The notes: a model not told the origin generated them from the letters alone. A DNA stretch of 64,000 nt from Verrucomicrobiaceae bacterium (GCA_019694165.1 JAIBCL010000020.1:50056-114055); one strand, 5' to 3'. Shown: positions 57,420 to 64,000, numbered from the stretch's first letter. Translations and numbers: made by a program.

Positions 57420-57464
57420 CCCTGACCCCGTTCCCCTTTTCCACCCTGACCCCGTTCCCCTTTT
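57420..57464. repeat. Two direct repeats with 24-bp period upstream of the RAYT remnant
   Basis: CCCTGACCCCGTTCCCCTTT occurs at 57420 and again at 57444. It lies just upstream of the transposase remnant on its coding strand and may be part of its ancestral end. Confidence 0.7.
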
Positions 57465-58110
57465 CATACGATACTACGGGCACACTACGACTTCTCGTCT
57501 CCGTCACACGCGCTGTGCTTGTCGCTCGCGCGGGCTTACTGTCGTTGCCATGCATGTGTTCGCTCACACCAGCAGGCATGACTCTGCTGATGCGCCCAGG
57601 CGTTGGTTGGCCGGTATCGCCTTTCATTCCGGCTCTGCTCGACAGAGAGTCCAAGTTCTCTCAAGTTCACAGGCATCCCTGATGTCCTGCACCTTTGCCA
57701 TGTTCTCGGACCCCGGTGGCTCGCACGACGCTGGCCTTTGGCGCGTTGCACACACGGTCCCCGCTGGGTCAACGGCGAAGACTCTCCACGAGGAAAAACT
57801 TTCGAGGCTCAATAGCATGGCTTTGGTGCTCGCTGTCAACGCTTCGTGCCAGCCTCACGACTGACTGCGCATGACTCGCTTCCGGCTGTCTGGCTCCAGA
57901 CTCTACCGGGCGGGGTTCTTACCCGCTGGGCTGCTGCACAAGGTTTCCTTTCTGGTTCAATCATTTCTGTTGGTTCTGTTGTCCTCCTTGTCTGTGTTTA
58001 TCTTGACGCAATGACCCCATTCACTCCCCATTCACTTGTAGTCCTCTATGCGATGATTTAGGCCCAGAGGCTGACACGCACATTCTCTCAACTAGCCAGC
58101 ATCCCGCGCT
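57465..58110. other. Stretch without a supported gene
   Basis: About 650 bp between the transposase remnant and the Sel1-like gene. Open frames exist on both strands but show no recognisable domain, compositional bias or start signals. It may be decayed mobile-element sequence, but I see nothing diagnostic. Confidence 0.4.
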
Positions 58111-58116
58111 ATTTCA

Positions 58117-58154
58117 TGTGTTACCTATGTTGCCGGTTTCTGTGTTACCTATGT
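58117..58154. repeat. Two direct copies of TGTGTTACCTATGT, 24-bp period
   Basis: Copies at 58117-58130 and 58141-58154, followed by TGCCGG and CCCCGG. They mark the left edge of the next gene's downstream side and resemble insertion-sequence end motifs. Only two copies, so not a CRISPR array. Confidence 0.6.
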
Positions 58155-58186
58155 CCCCGGTTCGGACCATTCACAGCAAACCCCAT

Positions 58187-59131
58187 TCACAGCAGATCAA
58201 TCTCCGAAGCCACGAAGCGGGCGAGTTCGGAGTCGCCCCATTGGTTCTCGGCGCACACTTCAGACAGGAGCCGCAGTTCATCTTCATCATTGAGCTGCCC
58301 TTTCACGATGGCGAAGAACTCCTGGGAATCAGGCCTCGCGGCCAGACGCAGCCAGTGCAGAGCCTTCTGGGAGGTGGGGTTGCAACGGGAGCGTTTGGCG
58401 ATGAGGAACAACACGAGTGCCGAAGACGCCGTCCCCAGCACCTCGAGCTGGGGCACCTCGGCCCGCCACTCCGCCTCGATGGCGATATGGAGCTGCCGCT
58501 GGCCTTTGTCGTGGTAAAGGAACACATGCAGGAGCCTCGAAAGCTCAAAAATCCGCCAGGCATGCTGATACGAGCCCATTTCCCGGACCGGACCCAGCGC
58601 GAGCAGGGAAAGCGCCCGCGCCGTAGCCTCAGCGAAGTGCTTCAGCCGTCCTTCGCAGCTCCGAAAGCGCAGGATCGCCTCCAGAATGTTGCTCCGGGCG
58701 AGATACTCGAACCAGATTTCCTCAAATTCCGCATACGGATTGCCCAGTTCCTTCGACCGGCGGTAGCACTCGACCGCTTGGGAGTAATCCACCGTCGTTC
58801 CGCGTCCCGATTCATGGGCCAGCCCAAGGTAATACCAATCCCAGTGAGTTTTGTCCGCGATGGCGTTCAGCGCCTGAAAGCTCCGCACCACCAGCTCGCG
58901 GGCAAACGACACCACCTGGATGTCTTTCCGCAGGAATGAAACGCGACCGCTGATCAGCGAGTCCCCGAGCAGCATGCCTCCGGCCGCGCTTCCCTGCTCA
59001 TGCAGCCTCCAGGCGATCGCTTCCTTCGCCTTCAGTGCGTCGCCGCCTCCTGAGCCGTAGGACTGCTCGAAGGCAAGCCCACGTTCGATGTAATCACTGA
59101 AGGGGTCGTCGTGGATGATGTCGGCGGGCAT
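58187..59131 (-). CDS. Sel1/TPR-like helical repeat protein, unknown function
   Basis: The 314-residue protein has no signal peptide. A single clear Sel1-like repeat appears near residues 97-135 (WYYLGLAHESGRGTTVDYSQ, then AVECYRRSKELGNPYAEFEE), and the rest is strongly helical with weak repeats (HVFLYHDKGQRQLHIAIEAE). Such solenoids bind other proteins. It lies alone on the minus strand inside the accessory region, between the transposase remnants and the PD-(D/E)XK gene. It may be cargo of an earlier insertion, by context only. Confidence 0.6.
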   Translation of the reverse strand: MPADIIHDDPFSDYIERGLAFEQSYGSGGGDALKAKEAIAWRLHEQGSAAGGMLLGDSLISGRVSFLRKDIQVVSFARELVVRSFQALNAIADKTHWDWYYLGLAHESGRGTTVDYSQAVECYRRSKELGNPYAEFEEIWFEYLARSNILEAILRFRSCEGRLKHFAEATARALSLLALGPVREMGSYQHAWRIFELSRLLHVFLYHDKGQRQLHIAIEAEWRAEVPQLEVLGTASSALVLFLIAKRSRCNPTSQKALHWLRLAARPDSQEFFAIVKGQLNDEDELRLLSEVCAENQWGDSELARFVASEIDLL

Positions 59132-59207
59132 GGTTCGGCCAGTTTAGACCAAAGCCGCCAACAGGGACAGCGGCTTTCCCGCCTGGCCCTGTTTCCCGTT
59201 TCACGAT

Positions 59208-60209
59208 TCAGCTCAATCTCAGCTCGAAGTCCGCGCAGATACGAAATGGTGTTTGAATCGCGGGCGCAAAAGAGTGGGCCTCAAGCTTGCCGCGAAATAT
59301 TTTTCCTTCGAGATGACCACAGAGCACGACTTCCACTTCTGACCGAACCGTAGCTGGTGCTACTTGATTAACAGTCAGTGAATTAAATGACGGGATCAAT
59401 GTTCCCTGAGCAACCACAATCTCACGGCGATGCTTAAACACCGTTGGATGCAACGAATCAGTGGAGATAGCATCTGCTTCGCATTCAAGTTCAAGCTTCG
59501 GGGCAATAGCATTCTGAAAATCCGTCATCTTTTGGTGATGCCAACTCGGGGTTACGAACATCGAAATACCTCCTTCTTGCCTCCTAACGAGCGAGCCGTC
59601 GGTCAAATGCACGGACAAGCCCACCACATTCTCCCCAAATGGAGGACACTCAGTGTATGTCATTTTGCCGGTCTCAATCTTTGCGAACGACCGAAGTCCT
59701 GGAGCGAGCGGCATTCCCGCATCGAGTTCGAAGCCTGGGTGGGAGAGTCGAAGTCCGCTAGGACTCACCAAGTTGGCAAGCTTCTGAAAATTGGTCTCCA
59801 GCTCCTCAAACATGAACGAGATCAGAGGCCCAGCCTCCGGCTTCTCGAATGTGTGATACACTTCAAAATGAGTGCCTGAGATCACCGCGAACACAATTGC
59901 CCGGACCTGCGGGTGCATCGCGTATGAAAATGCCTGCTCGCGGTCATCATCAGAAATCTCGCCCGGCTTCTTCGCATCCACAACCCAACGGAGCCGCCCG
60001 TCGACGTCCATGATGTAATCGGGCTTGCCAGTCAGTGGACGGTCTTTTTTCGATCCCTTCTTGTGGCCAAGAAATAGCCATTCATATTTTAGCGTGAGTT
60101 CGGTGGTCACCATGTCTGGCGAGTAGCCGAGTCTTGTTAGGAGCGGATAGATGACGCGCTCGCGAACGTCTTGTTCATTGCGACATGCTAAAGGCTGTTT
60201 GTTGTTCAT
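59208..60209 (-). CDS. PD-(D/E)XK nuclease-like protein (HsdR N-terminal type)
   Basis: The ~333-residue protein from ATG 60209 starts like type I restriction HsdR N-terminal domains: RNEQDVRERVIYPLLTRLGY, KPDYIMDVDGRLRWVVDAKK (PD...DAK, the PD-(D/E)XK core, about 58-77) and FSYAMHPQVRAIVFAVISGT. No helicase motor, methylase or specificity gene is adjacent, so it is a stand-alone nuclease-like protein. The C-terminal half (about 160-330) is unrecognised. Such proteins often serve in restriction or abortive infection; this is inference. Confidence 0.7.
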   Translation of the reverse strand: MNNKQPLACRNEQDVRERVIYPLLTRLGYSPDMVTTELTLKYEWLFLGHKKGSKKDRPLTGKPDYIMDVDGRLRWVVDAKKPGEISDDDREQAFSYAMHPQVRAIVFAVISGTHFEVYHTFEKPEAGPLISFMFEELETNFQKLANLVSPSGLRLSHPGFELDAGMPLAPGLRSFAKIETGKMTYTECPPFGENVVGLSVHLTDGSLVRRQEGGISMFVTPSWHHQKMTDFQNAIAPKLELECEADAISTDSLHPTVFKHRREIVVAQGTLIPSFNSLTVNQVAPATVRSEVEVVLCGHLEGKIFRGKLEAHSFAPAIQTPFRICADFELRLS

Positions 60210-60473
60210 GGGCCATGTTTGTCGCATCAAGGCTTGCTGCAACGCCTTAGTGATCCGCTGTTTTCAGGTCTTTTACCATGGAAAGTTAATCCCTATTCAA
60301 TACTGCAAGCAAAGTGAGGTAACTCCTGACAGTGACACGGCGGGCCACGTTCGAGACGCTGTCGCCATCGGTTTACGCTGACGACGACGCAATAATCACA
60401 ATCAGCGGTGGCTCGGCCCTGGAAACGGGCCTCTCTGCCGCTAATCGTTGAATAACTTTGGAGCCGGCAAAAG
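60210..60473. other. Intergenic gap between the nuclease-like gene and the last carB 3' copy
   Basis: About 260 bp with no convincing reading frame. It contains the GC stem GGCCCTGGAAACGGGCC near 60413-60430 and AT-rich sequence after it. It probably holds the promoter of the nuclease-like gene on the minus strand. Confidence 0.4.
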
Positions 60474-60714
60474 CTACGAATGATACTCCTGCAACGCCCT
60501 CACCTGCACTTCGCTGCCTTGCAGTGACTTGATCGCCTTGAGCGCTGCATCGGTGGTCATGATGGGGATGCGATTCTGCATCGTCGCGGTGCGGATTTTG
60601 ACTTCGTCCTCTCTCGTGTTCTTGCCGCTGGGAGTGTTGATGACCATGGCCATGTCCTTGTTTTTCATGAGGTCGATGACGTTGGGGCGCTGGCCGCTGG
60701 CGAGTTTGGGGAGG
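60474..60714 (-). pseudogene. Outer carB 3'-end copy with 12-bp in-frame deletion
   Basis: The frame reads PKLASGQRPNVIDLMKNKDM, then the CarB C-terminus, but four residues (LRGA) after RIPIMTT are missing. It ends EYHS and TAG. The match to carB starts at the same codon as in the middle copy. It is not part of an intact gene. Confidence 0.85.
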
Positions 60715-60895
60715 GGGAGAAGTGGCCGAGTTGCGATGGGCATTCGACGATCATGGAGAGTGTCGCACGGCTGAGAGTGTCGCACGGCTTGACAAGCTCA
60801 CAGTGGAAGCCGACTCTAGCCACGGAAATGCCACCGACCTGAACTGGCTCCGTATGGAGCGCTTTCCGCAAGGATAGGGTCGGTGGTTTTTTCAT
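60665..60895 (-). CDS. Possible small protein coupled to the DUF3800 gene
   Basis: A 76-residue frame starts with ATGA overlap on the DUF3800 stop (ATG 60895): MKKPPTLSLRKALHTEPVQV, then VGFHCELVKPCDTLS. Its last ~16 residues are read out of frame from the carB copy. The position matches the small gene after the GNAT-like gene in cassette A, but there is no family match and the first part coincides with a hairpin. It may be chance. Confidence 0.3.
   Translation of the reverse strand: MKKPPTLSLRKALHTEPVQVGGISVARVGFHCELVKPCDTLSRATLSMIVECPSQLGHFSPSPNSPAASAPTSSTS
60756..60789. repeat. Perfect tandem 17-bp repeat
   Basis: GAGAGTGTCGCACGGCT occurs twice back to back at 60756-60772 and 60773-60789, in the cargo just inside the outer carB copy. 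Confidence 0.9.
60831..60892 (+). ncRNA. Candidate three-stem RNA structure or palindromic site ending in a T-run
   Basis: A 9-bp stem (60831-60839 CCACCGACC with 60878-60886) encloses two smaller hairpins, CTCC-GTAT-GGAG at 60848-60859 and TCC-GCAA-GGA (GNRA loop) near 60865-60874, and is followed by six T on the plus strand. It could be a terminator, a small RNA end, or a structured recombination site. No promoter was identified. Confidence 0.35.
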
Positions 60896-61524
60896 TTCGG
60901 CCAATGGGCGACTTCCATTTCTCGGTGTGAGATGAGTTTTCGATAGACGGTGGAGTCCTTCTTGTCGGTCAGAGAGCGGGCGACGGCTCCGCAGACCATG
61001 TCGGCGAGTTGGAGCAGGTTGTTCTTGTGGGAGTCCTGGAGCTTCACCTTGCGGATCGGTGATTCGTGCGGGCTTTCGGGATGTGCCTTTTTGCGGAGGA
61101 AGGAGGACATCTCGCGGCGCAGCAACTCAGAGCCTTGGCCGTCCGTGACGACGATGGCATCTCGCAGGTAGGGCTTGGCGGCTTCAAACACGAGGCCACA
61201 GGTGTAGCGGTAGAGTTCGGTGGGGCTGTGGATGCCGTGGGCGGTGAGTTCGGCTTTGTCGAGAACGACGGCGAAGTAGAAGAACTCGTGTCCGGCGATC
61301 TCGCGCAGGAAGTGCTCGCGCCACTTCGGTTGGAGCTTCGAAAAGTGAAACTCGAACTCGGCACGCAATCCGAGTTCGGCCTTCAATGATTCAATGCGCT
61401 CGTCCGCAAGCGTGGCTTGATCGTGGTCTTCAAAGAGCATGAGCGTTACGATGAAATACGGCGAGGTGGTCTTGCAATCGAGCTTCAGACCGGTGTCGCC
61501 GGATTCATCAATGAAGACAAGCAT
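60892..61524 (-). CDS. DUF3800 domain protein (cassette B cargo)
   Basis: The 210-residue protein starts MLVFIDESGDTGLKLDCK, the DUF3800 signature with two acidic residues of an RNase H-like fold, and has AAKPYLRDAIVVTDGQGSEL and QLADMVCGAVARSLTDK near the C-terminus with further acidic residues. DUF3800 proteins are often found in mobile or defence loci, and their activity is not known to me with certainty. The ATG at 61524 lies 9 bp after the stop of the middle carB copy, so it is likely expressed as part of the carB transcript. Confidence 0.8.
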   Translation of the reverse strand: MLVFIDESGDTGLKLDCKTTSPYFIVTLMLFEDHDQATLADERIESLKAELGLRAEFEFHFSKLQPKWREHFLREIAGHEFFYFAVVLDKAELTAHGIHSPTELYRYTCGLVFEAAKPYLRDAIVVTDGQGSELLRREMSSFLRKKAHPESPHESPIRKVKLQDSHKNNLLQLADMVCGAVARSLTDKKDSTVYRKLISHREMEVAHWPK

Positions 61525-61533
61525 GACATCGGT

Positions 61534-61789
61534 TTACGAATGATACTCCTGCAACGCCCGCACCTGCACCTCGCTGCCTTGCAGTGACTTGATTGCCTTC
61601 AGGGCCGCATCGGCACCACGCAGCGTGGTCATGATGGGGATGCGATTTTGCATCGTCGCGGTGCGGATCTTCACCTCGTCCTCGCGGGTGTTTTTGCCGC
61701 TGGGGGTGTTGATGACCATCGCCATGTCCTTGTTTTTCATGAGGTCGATGACGTTGGGGCGCTGGCCGCTGGCGAGTTTGGGGAGGATG
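61534..61789 (-). pseudogene. Middle carB 3'-end copy
   Basis: It encodes the last ~84 codons of CarB (ILPKLASGQRPNVIDLMKNK to EYHS, TAA) without internal damage. About 22 bases differ from the intact copy, nearly all at third codon positions; only the last residue differs (Ser for Gln). It directly follows, in frame, the TGA of the 62-residue small protein. It has no carB body upstream. Confidence 0.9.
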
Positions 61790-61791
61790 CT

Positions 61792-61980
61792 TCAGGCGGT
61801 GGCCTTCCGGCGTGGTGTGAGCATTCTGCGGCGGAGTGGCTTATTTAGGAAAGCGCTGATTTTATTTCCGAGCACGCCGGGAAAGACATCGCTGTCGTCC
61901 ATGCCTTCAGCCAGCATGAGAGCCTTCAGGGTGGCTTTCTCCTCCGGTGTCATCTGTGAGATGGGTTTGGTCGTTCTCAT
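61792..61980 (-). CDS. Small basic protein, partner of GNAT-like copy 2
   Basis: The 62-residue protein starts inside the stop of the GNAT-like gene (ATGA at 61977-61980). It has a helix MTPEEKATLKALMLAEGMDD and a basic tail (LNKPLRRRMLTPRRKATA). Its overall shape, position and tail resemble the 61-residue partner at 56662-56847, although direct sequence identity is low. The stop at 61792 lies at the carB-copy junction, so its end coincides with the presumed insertion point. Confidence 0.65.
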   Translation of the reverse strand: MRTTKPISQMTPEEKATLKALMLAEGMDDSDVFPGVLGNKISAFLNKPLRRRMLTPRRKATA

Positions 61981-62657
61981 GGTTTGAGGCTAATGGTTTG
62001 CTCGGGTGGAGGCAACTGGAACTTGCCGTGGTGGGACTTGCGTTCGGTCTCAAACTTGGTGCTTAAGGCGGCGATCTCATCAGCAGGAATGGAGAACTGA
62101 TCGTCCACGGGTTGCTTGAGGTAGCGGCGATAGAAGGGTGCCGATCCCTGAGTCGCTTCACCCCAGACTCGCTGGCATCCCAAGTATTTTGCGATCATGC
62201 AGATGGCTTGGAGAAGCTGCAAGCCGACGGACTTCACATTCAACTGCCTGCTGGCAATGCGGGGATGCACAAAGAGGAAGTCCAATGCGAGGTGATGATG
62301 CCATGTGCGTCGCACCATCGCACCGCCAAGACTGGCGGGGAACCAGTCGGCGGTGATCTTCAAATGGAAGCAGAACTCGCCATGTGGGTCTTCGGCAATC
62401 ATGCGCCGAAGTTCGGAGAGACTGTGAGCGGCACAGTCTGTGTCGCGATAATGCCGCCAGCGTTTTGCGGCGAGAAGTGCAAACTCTCGCGAGTCCACAG
62501 CGCGAACCTGCAAGGATTCGTCATCAAGGCTCGGGACGCGCCAGCGAGTGGTAGACATGACATCTGCGTTGTCGGCGAAGTCGAGGACTGCCTCAGCAAG
62601 TTCATCATCGCGAAGGACGGTGAACGTAATCGGGAAGGCTGGCGCAGCTTTAGACAT
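61977..62657 (-). CDS. GNAT-like protein, first gene of a two-gene module (copy 2)
   Basis: The 226-residue protein shares with copy 1 LAAKRWRHY, RRTWHHHLALDFLFVHP, RVWGEATQGSAPFYRRYL and the surrounding pattern. The acetyl-CoA loop is weaker (VKSVGLQLLQAICM) than in copy 1, so activity is less certain. It begins 12 bp after the carB stop with no strong Shine-Dalgarno, so it probably depends on carB transcription and translation. It has an N-terminal region (about 1-80) not seen in standard GNATs. Confidence 0.65.
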   Translation of the reverse strand: MSKAAPAFPITFTVLRDDELAEAVLDFADNADVMSTTRWRVPSLDDESLQVRAVDSREFALLAAKRWRHYRDTDCAAHSLSELRRMIAEDPHGEFCFHLKITADWFPASLGGAMVRRTWHHHLALDFLFVHPRIASRQLNVKSVGLQLLQAICMIAKYLGCQRVWGEATQGSAPFYRRYLKQPVDDQFSIPADEIAALSTKFETERKSHHGKFQLPPPEQTISLKP

Positions 62658-62669
62658 GCGTTCGCGTCG

Positions 62670-62925
62670 TTACTGGTGATACTCCTGCAACGCCCGCACC
62701 TGCACCTCGCTCCCTTGCAGTGACTTGATCGCCTTGAGCGCGGCGTCAGCACCACGCAGTGTCGTCATGATCGGAATGCGGTTTTGCATCGTGGCGGTGC
62801 GGATCTTCACTTCGTCCTCTCTCGTGTTTTTGCCGCTGGGGGTGTTGATGACCATGGCCATGTCCTTGTTTTTCATCAGGTCGATGACGTTGGGGCGCTG
62901 GCCGCTGGCGAGTTTGGGGAGGATG
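62670..62925 (-). repeat. Intact carB 3' end, the reference copy of the threefold repeat
   Basis: This 256-bp segment starts at CATCCTCCCC on the minus strand and ends at the carB stop. The same segment occurs at 61534-61789 and, with a 12-bp deletion, at 60474-60714. The left limit is identical to within about five bases in both other copies. Confidence 0.9.
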
Positions 62926-64000
62926 TTGACGGGGATGCCGGCGTCGGTGATGACCTGGCCGGTGCCGGGGGTGGCGTAGAGGGTGAAGCCGAGGTCGGCG
63001 TAGCCTTTGGCGATGCGTGCGACGTTTTGCTTGTCGGCTTCCTTCACGCTGATGAAGACGTTGCCCTTCGTGGGCAGGGTGCCGCCGGCGGCCATCTGGC
63101 TCTTCGCAAAGGCGAGGCCGAGGTCGGGGTCGATGCCCATGACTTCGCCGGTGCTCTTCATTTCGGGGCCGAGGATGATGTCCACGCCGGGGAATTTGCT
63201 GAAGGGGAAGACAGCTTCTTTGACGCTGTAGTGCGAGGGGACGACTTCGGTGGTGAAGCCGAGTTCTTTGAGCGTTTTGCCGGCCATGATCTTGGCGGCG
63301 AGCTTCGGCAGCGGAACCCCGATGGCTTTGCTGACGAAGGGCGCGGTGCGGGAGGCACGGGGATTGACCTCGATGACGTAGAGGTCGTCGCCTTTGACGG
63401 CGAGCTGCATGTTCATCAAGCCGCGGACGTTGAGGGCCTTGGCGAGCTTTTTGGCAGCATCGCGGATGCGGTCCTGCATGGCAGGCGTGAGGCTGAAGGG
63501 CGGGATGACGCAGGCGCTGTCGCCGGAGTGGATGCCGGCCTCTTCGATGTGCTCCATGATCGCGCCGATGACAGTCGTCTCGCCGTCGGTGATGCAGTCC
63601 ACATCGACCTCGGTGGCGTCTTCGAGGAAGCGGTCGATGAGCAGCGGCTTGTCTGCGGAGAGCGTGGGCTTGTTCGCGATGTGCGAGGAGCCGGACTGGC
63701 TGGAGCCTTCCAGCTCGAGGTTCGTGCGCATGTAGTGCGCGAGTTCGGCATCGTTATAGACGATCTGCATGGCGCGGCCGCCGAGCACGAAGCTGGGGCG
63801 CACGAGGCTGGGGTAGCCGATCTTGGCGGTGATGGCCAAGGCCTCCTCCAGCGAGGTGGCTGTGCCGCTGGGCGCCTGGTTCAAACCGAGATCGTCGAGC
63901 AGCTTGGCGAAGAGTTTGCGGTCTTCGGCGAGTTCGATGCTCTTCGGCGAGGTGCCGATGATGCGGACGCCGTTTTCTTCGAGGCCTTTGGCGAGGTTCA
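62670..64000 (-). CDS. carB: Carbamoyl-phosphate synthase large subunit, C-terminal part (5' end outside window)
   Basis: The frame is open to the window edge and covers the second ATP-grasp domain (IGYPSLVRPSFVLGGRAMQI, ASRTAPFVSKAIGVPLPKLA) and the C-terminal MGS-like allosteric domain (VFISVKEADKQNVARIAKGY to EYHQ). CarB makes carbamoyl phosphate for pyrimidine and arginine synthesis. The gene reads through into a normal C-terminus, so the protein should be functional. Its 3' 256 bp is repeated twice downstream, with cargo genes starting 12 bp after its stop. It is the likely promoter source for those genes. Confidence 0.95.
   Translation of the reverse strand, partial: NLAKGLEENGVRIIGTSPKSIELAEDRKLFAKLLDDLGLNQAPSGTATSLEEALAITAKIGYPSLVRPSFVLGGRAMQIVYNDAELAHYMRTNLELEGSSQSGSSHIANKPTLSADKPLLIDRFLEDATEVDVDCITDGETTVIGAIMEHIEEAGIHSGDSACVIPPFSLTPAMQDRIRDAAKKLAKALNVRGLMNMQLAVKGDDLYVIEVNPRASRTAPFVSKAIGVPLPKLAAKIMAGKTLKELGFTTEVVPSHYSVKEAVFPFSKFPGVDIILGPEMKSTGEVMGIDPDLGLAFAKSQMAAGGTLPTKGNVFISVKEADKQNVARIAKGYADLGFTLYATPGTGQVITDAGIPVNILPKLASGQRPNVIDLMKNKDMAMVINTPSGKNTREDEVKIRTATMQNRIPIMTTLRGADAALKAIKSLQGSEVQVRALQEYHQ

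Larger units (their letters stand above)
60474..61533 (-). mobile_element. Cassette B: DUF3800 cargo plus carB 3'-end copy
   Basis: This ~1.06-kb unit spans from just after the 61534 stop of the middle carB copy to the stop of the outer copy. Cargo of ~819 bp (60715-61533) carries the DUF3800 gene and a possible small coupled frame, and ends directly at the carB-derived 60474-60714. The outer copy is the most eroded (12-bp deletion). Insertion by site-specific recombination within carB is the best explanation; no integrase is included. Confidence 0.6.
61534..62669 (-). mobile_element. Cassette A: GNAT-like pair plus carB 3'-end copy
   Basis: This ~1.14-kb unit lies between the stop of the intact carB (62670) and the stop of the middle carB copy. 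Cargo of ~880 bp (61790-62669) carries the GNAT-like gene and its small partner and joins the carB copy at GGGGAGGATG. The geometry matches insertion at a site within carB that restores the gene from the element's own 3' end, as described for e14 at icd. No recombinase is carried. Confidence 0.65.

Noticed and set aside
56884..57864. 326-residue plus-strand frame across the RAYT remnants
   Set aside because: Antisense to clear transposase motifs; the protein has no supported features beyond that.
57420..58154. CRISPR array suggested by evenly spaced repeats
   Set aside because: Only two copies of each motif and no cas genes.
60831..60892. Integron attC site
   Set aside because: No RYYYAAC/GTTRRRY core pair and no integron integrase; kept only as a folded segment.
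60474..61789. Simple local tandem duplication of carB
   Set aside because: The copies differ by many synonymous changes and are separated by unrelated genes, so recent local duplication does not fit.

Overview
The window looks like a high-GC chromosome segment from a member of the Verrucomicrobiota (PVC superphylum). The lineage call rests on gene families: an ECF-like sigma factor overlapping a Ser/Thr kinase with a C-terminal sulfatase-modifying-factor domain, a secreted protein with a 'membrane-bound dehydrogenase', HEAT repeats and a CxxCH cytochrome domain, a ThuA-domain protein, and many REP-like palindromes, several of them inside reading frames. No rRNA, tRNA or CRISPR array was recognised.

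Layout. 0-1.4 kb: NnrS-like protein (5' cut by the window) and a group III truncated haemoglobin. 1.4-5.9 kb: secreted propeller-like protein, sigma factor and kinase-FGE pair. 5.9-9.2 kb: AlgX-like and AlgI-like O-acetylation pair. 9.3-15.6 kb: HerA/FtsK-like ATPase and a multi-PAS histidine kinase whose tail runs antisense to an erythromycin esterase remnant. 15.9-24.8 kb: P2-type cation ATPase, putative Na+/H+ antiporter, phosphoenolpyruvate synthase, PEBP-like protein and acetate-CoA ligase. 24.8-29.1 kb: a PIN/AbrB-like toxin-antitoxin pair, then a tightly overlapping pyruvate dehydrogenase operon (E1alpha, E1beta, an E2 with two subunit-binding domains) ending in an acyl carrier protein. 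29.3-35.8 kb: a 1866-residue secreted ceramidase/LamG/dehydrogenase/cytochrome fusion and a small membrane-anchored partner. 35.8-39.7 kb: glycolate oxidase glcD-glcE-glcF. 39.7-43.9 kb: ParA-like ATPase overlapping a possible roadblock-fold protein, then a PelA-like deacetylase. 43.9-50.8 kb: M19 dipeptidase, frameshifted TIR gene, large palindromic repeat, ThuA protein, a very small RNase III-like protein, an exported superoxide dismutase and a U32 peptidase/RlhA-like protein. 50.8-55.4 kb: vWA protein, two Dpp/Opp-type permeases and a lipoprotein in one operon.

55.4-64 kb is an accessory region. It holds a sugar isomerase pseudogene, RAYT transposase remnants, a PD-(D/E)XK protein, a Sel1-like protein and, at its right edge, the 3' half of carB (minus strand, continuing past the window). 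Downstream of carB the last ~256 bp of the gene recurs twice, at 61534-61789 and 60474-60714, both starting at the same carB codon and differing from the intact copy almost only at synonymous positions. Between the copies sit compact cargoes: a GNAT-like gene plus a 62-residue basic protein, and a DUF3800 gene plus a possible small coupled ORF. This is the arrangement expected when elements insert at a fixed point inside carB and bring a replacement 3' end, as phage e14 does at icd, but no integrase is visible. The GNAT-like/small-protein pair is present a second time at 56042-56847, outside the array. The carB cassette array and the paired GNAT-like module are the best candidates here for an undescribed system.
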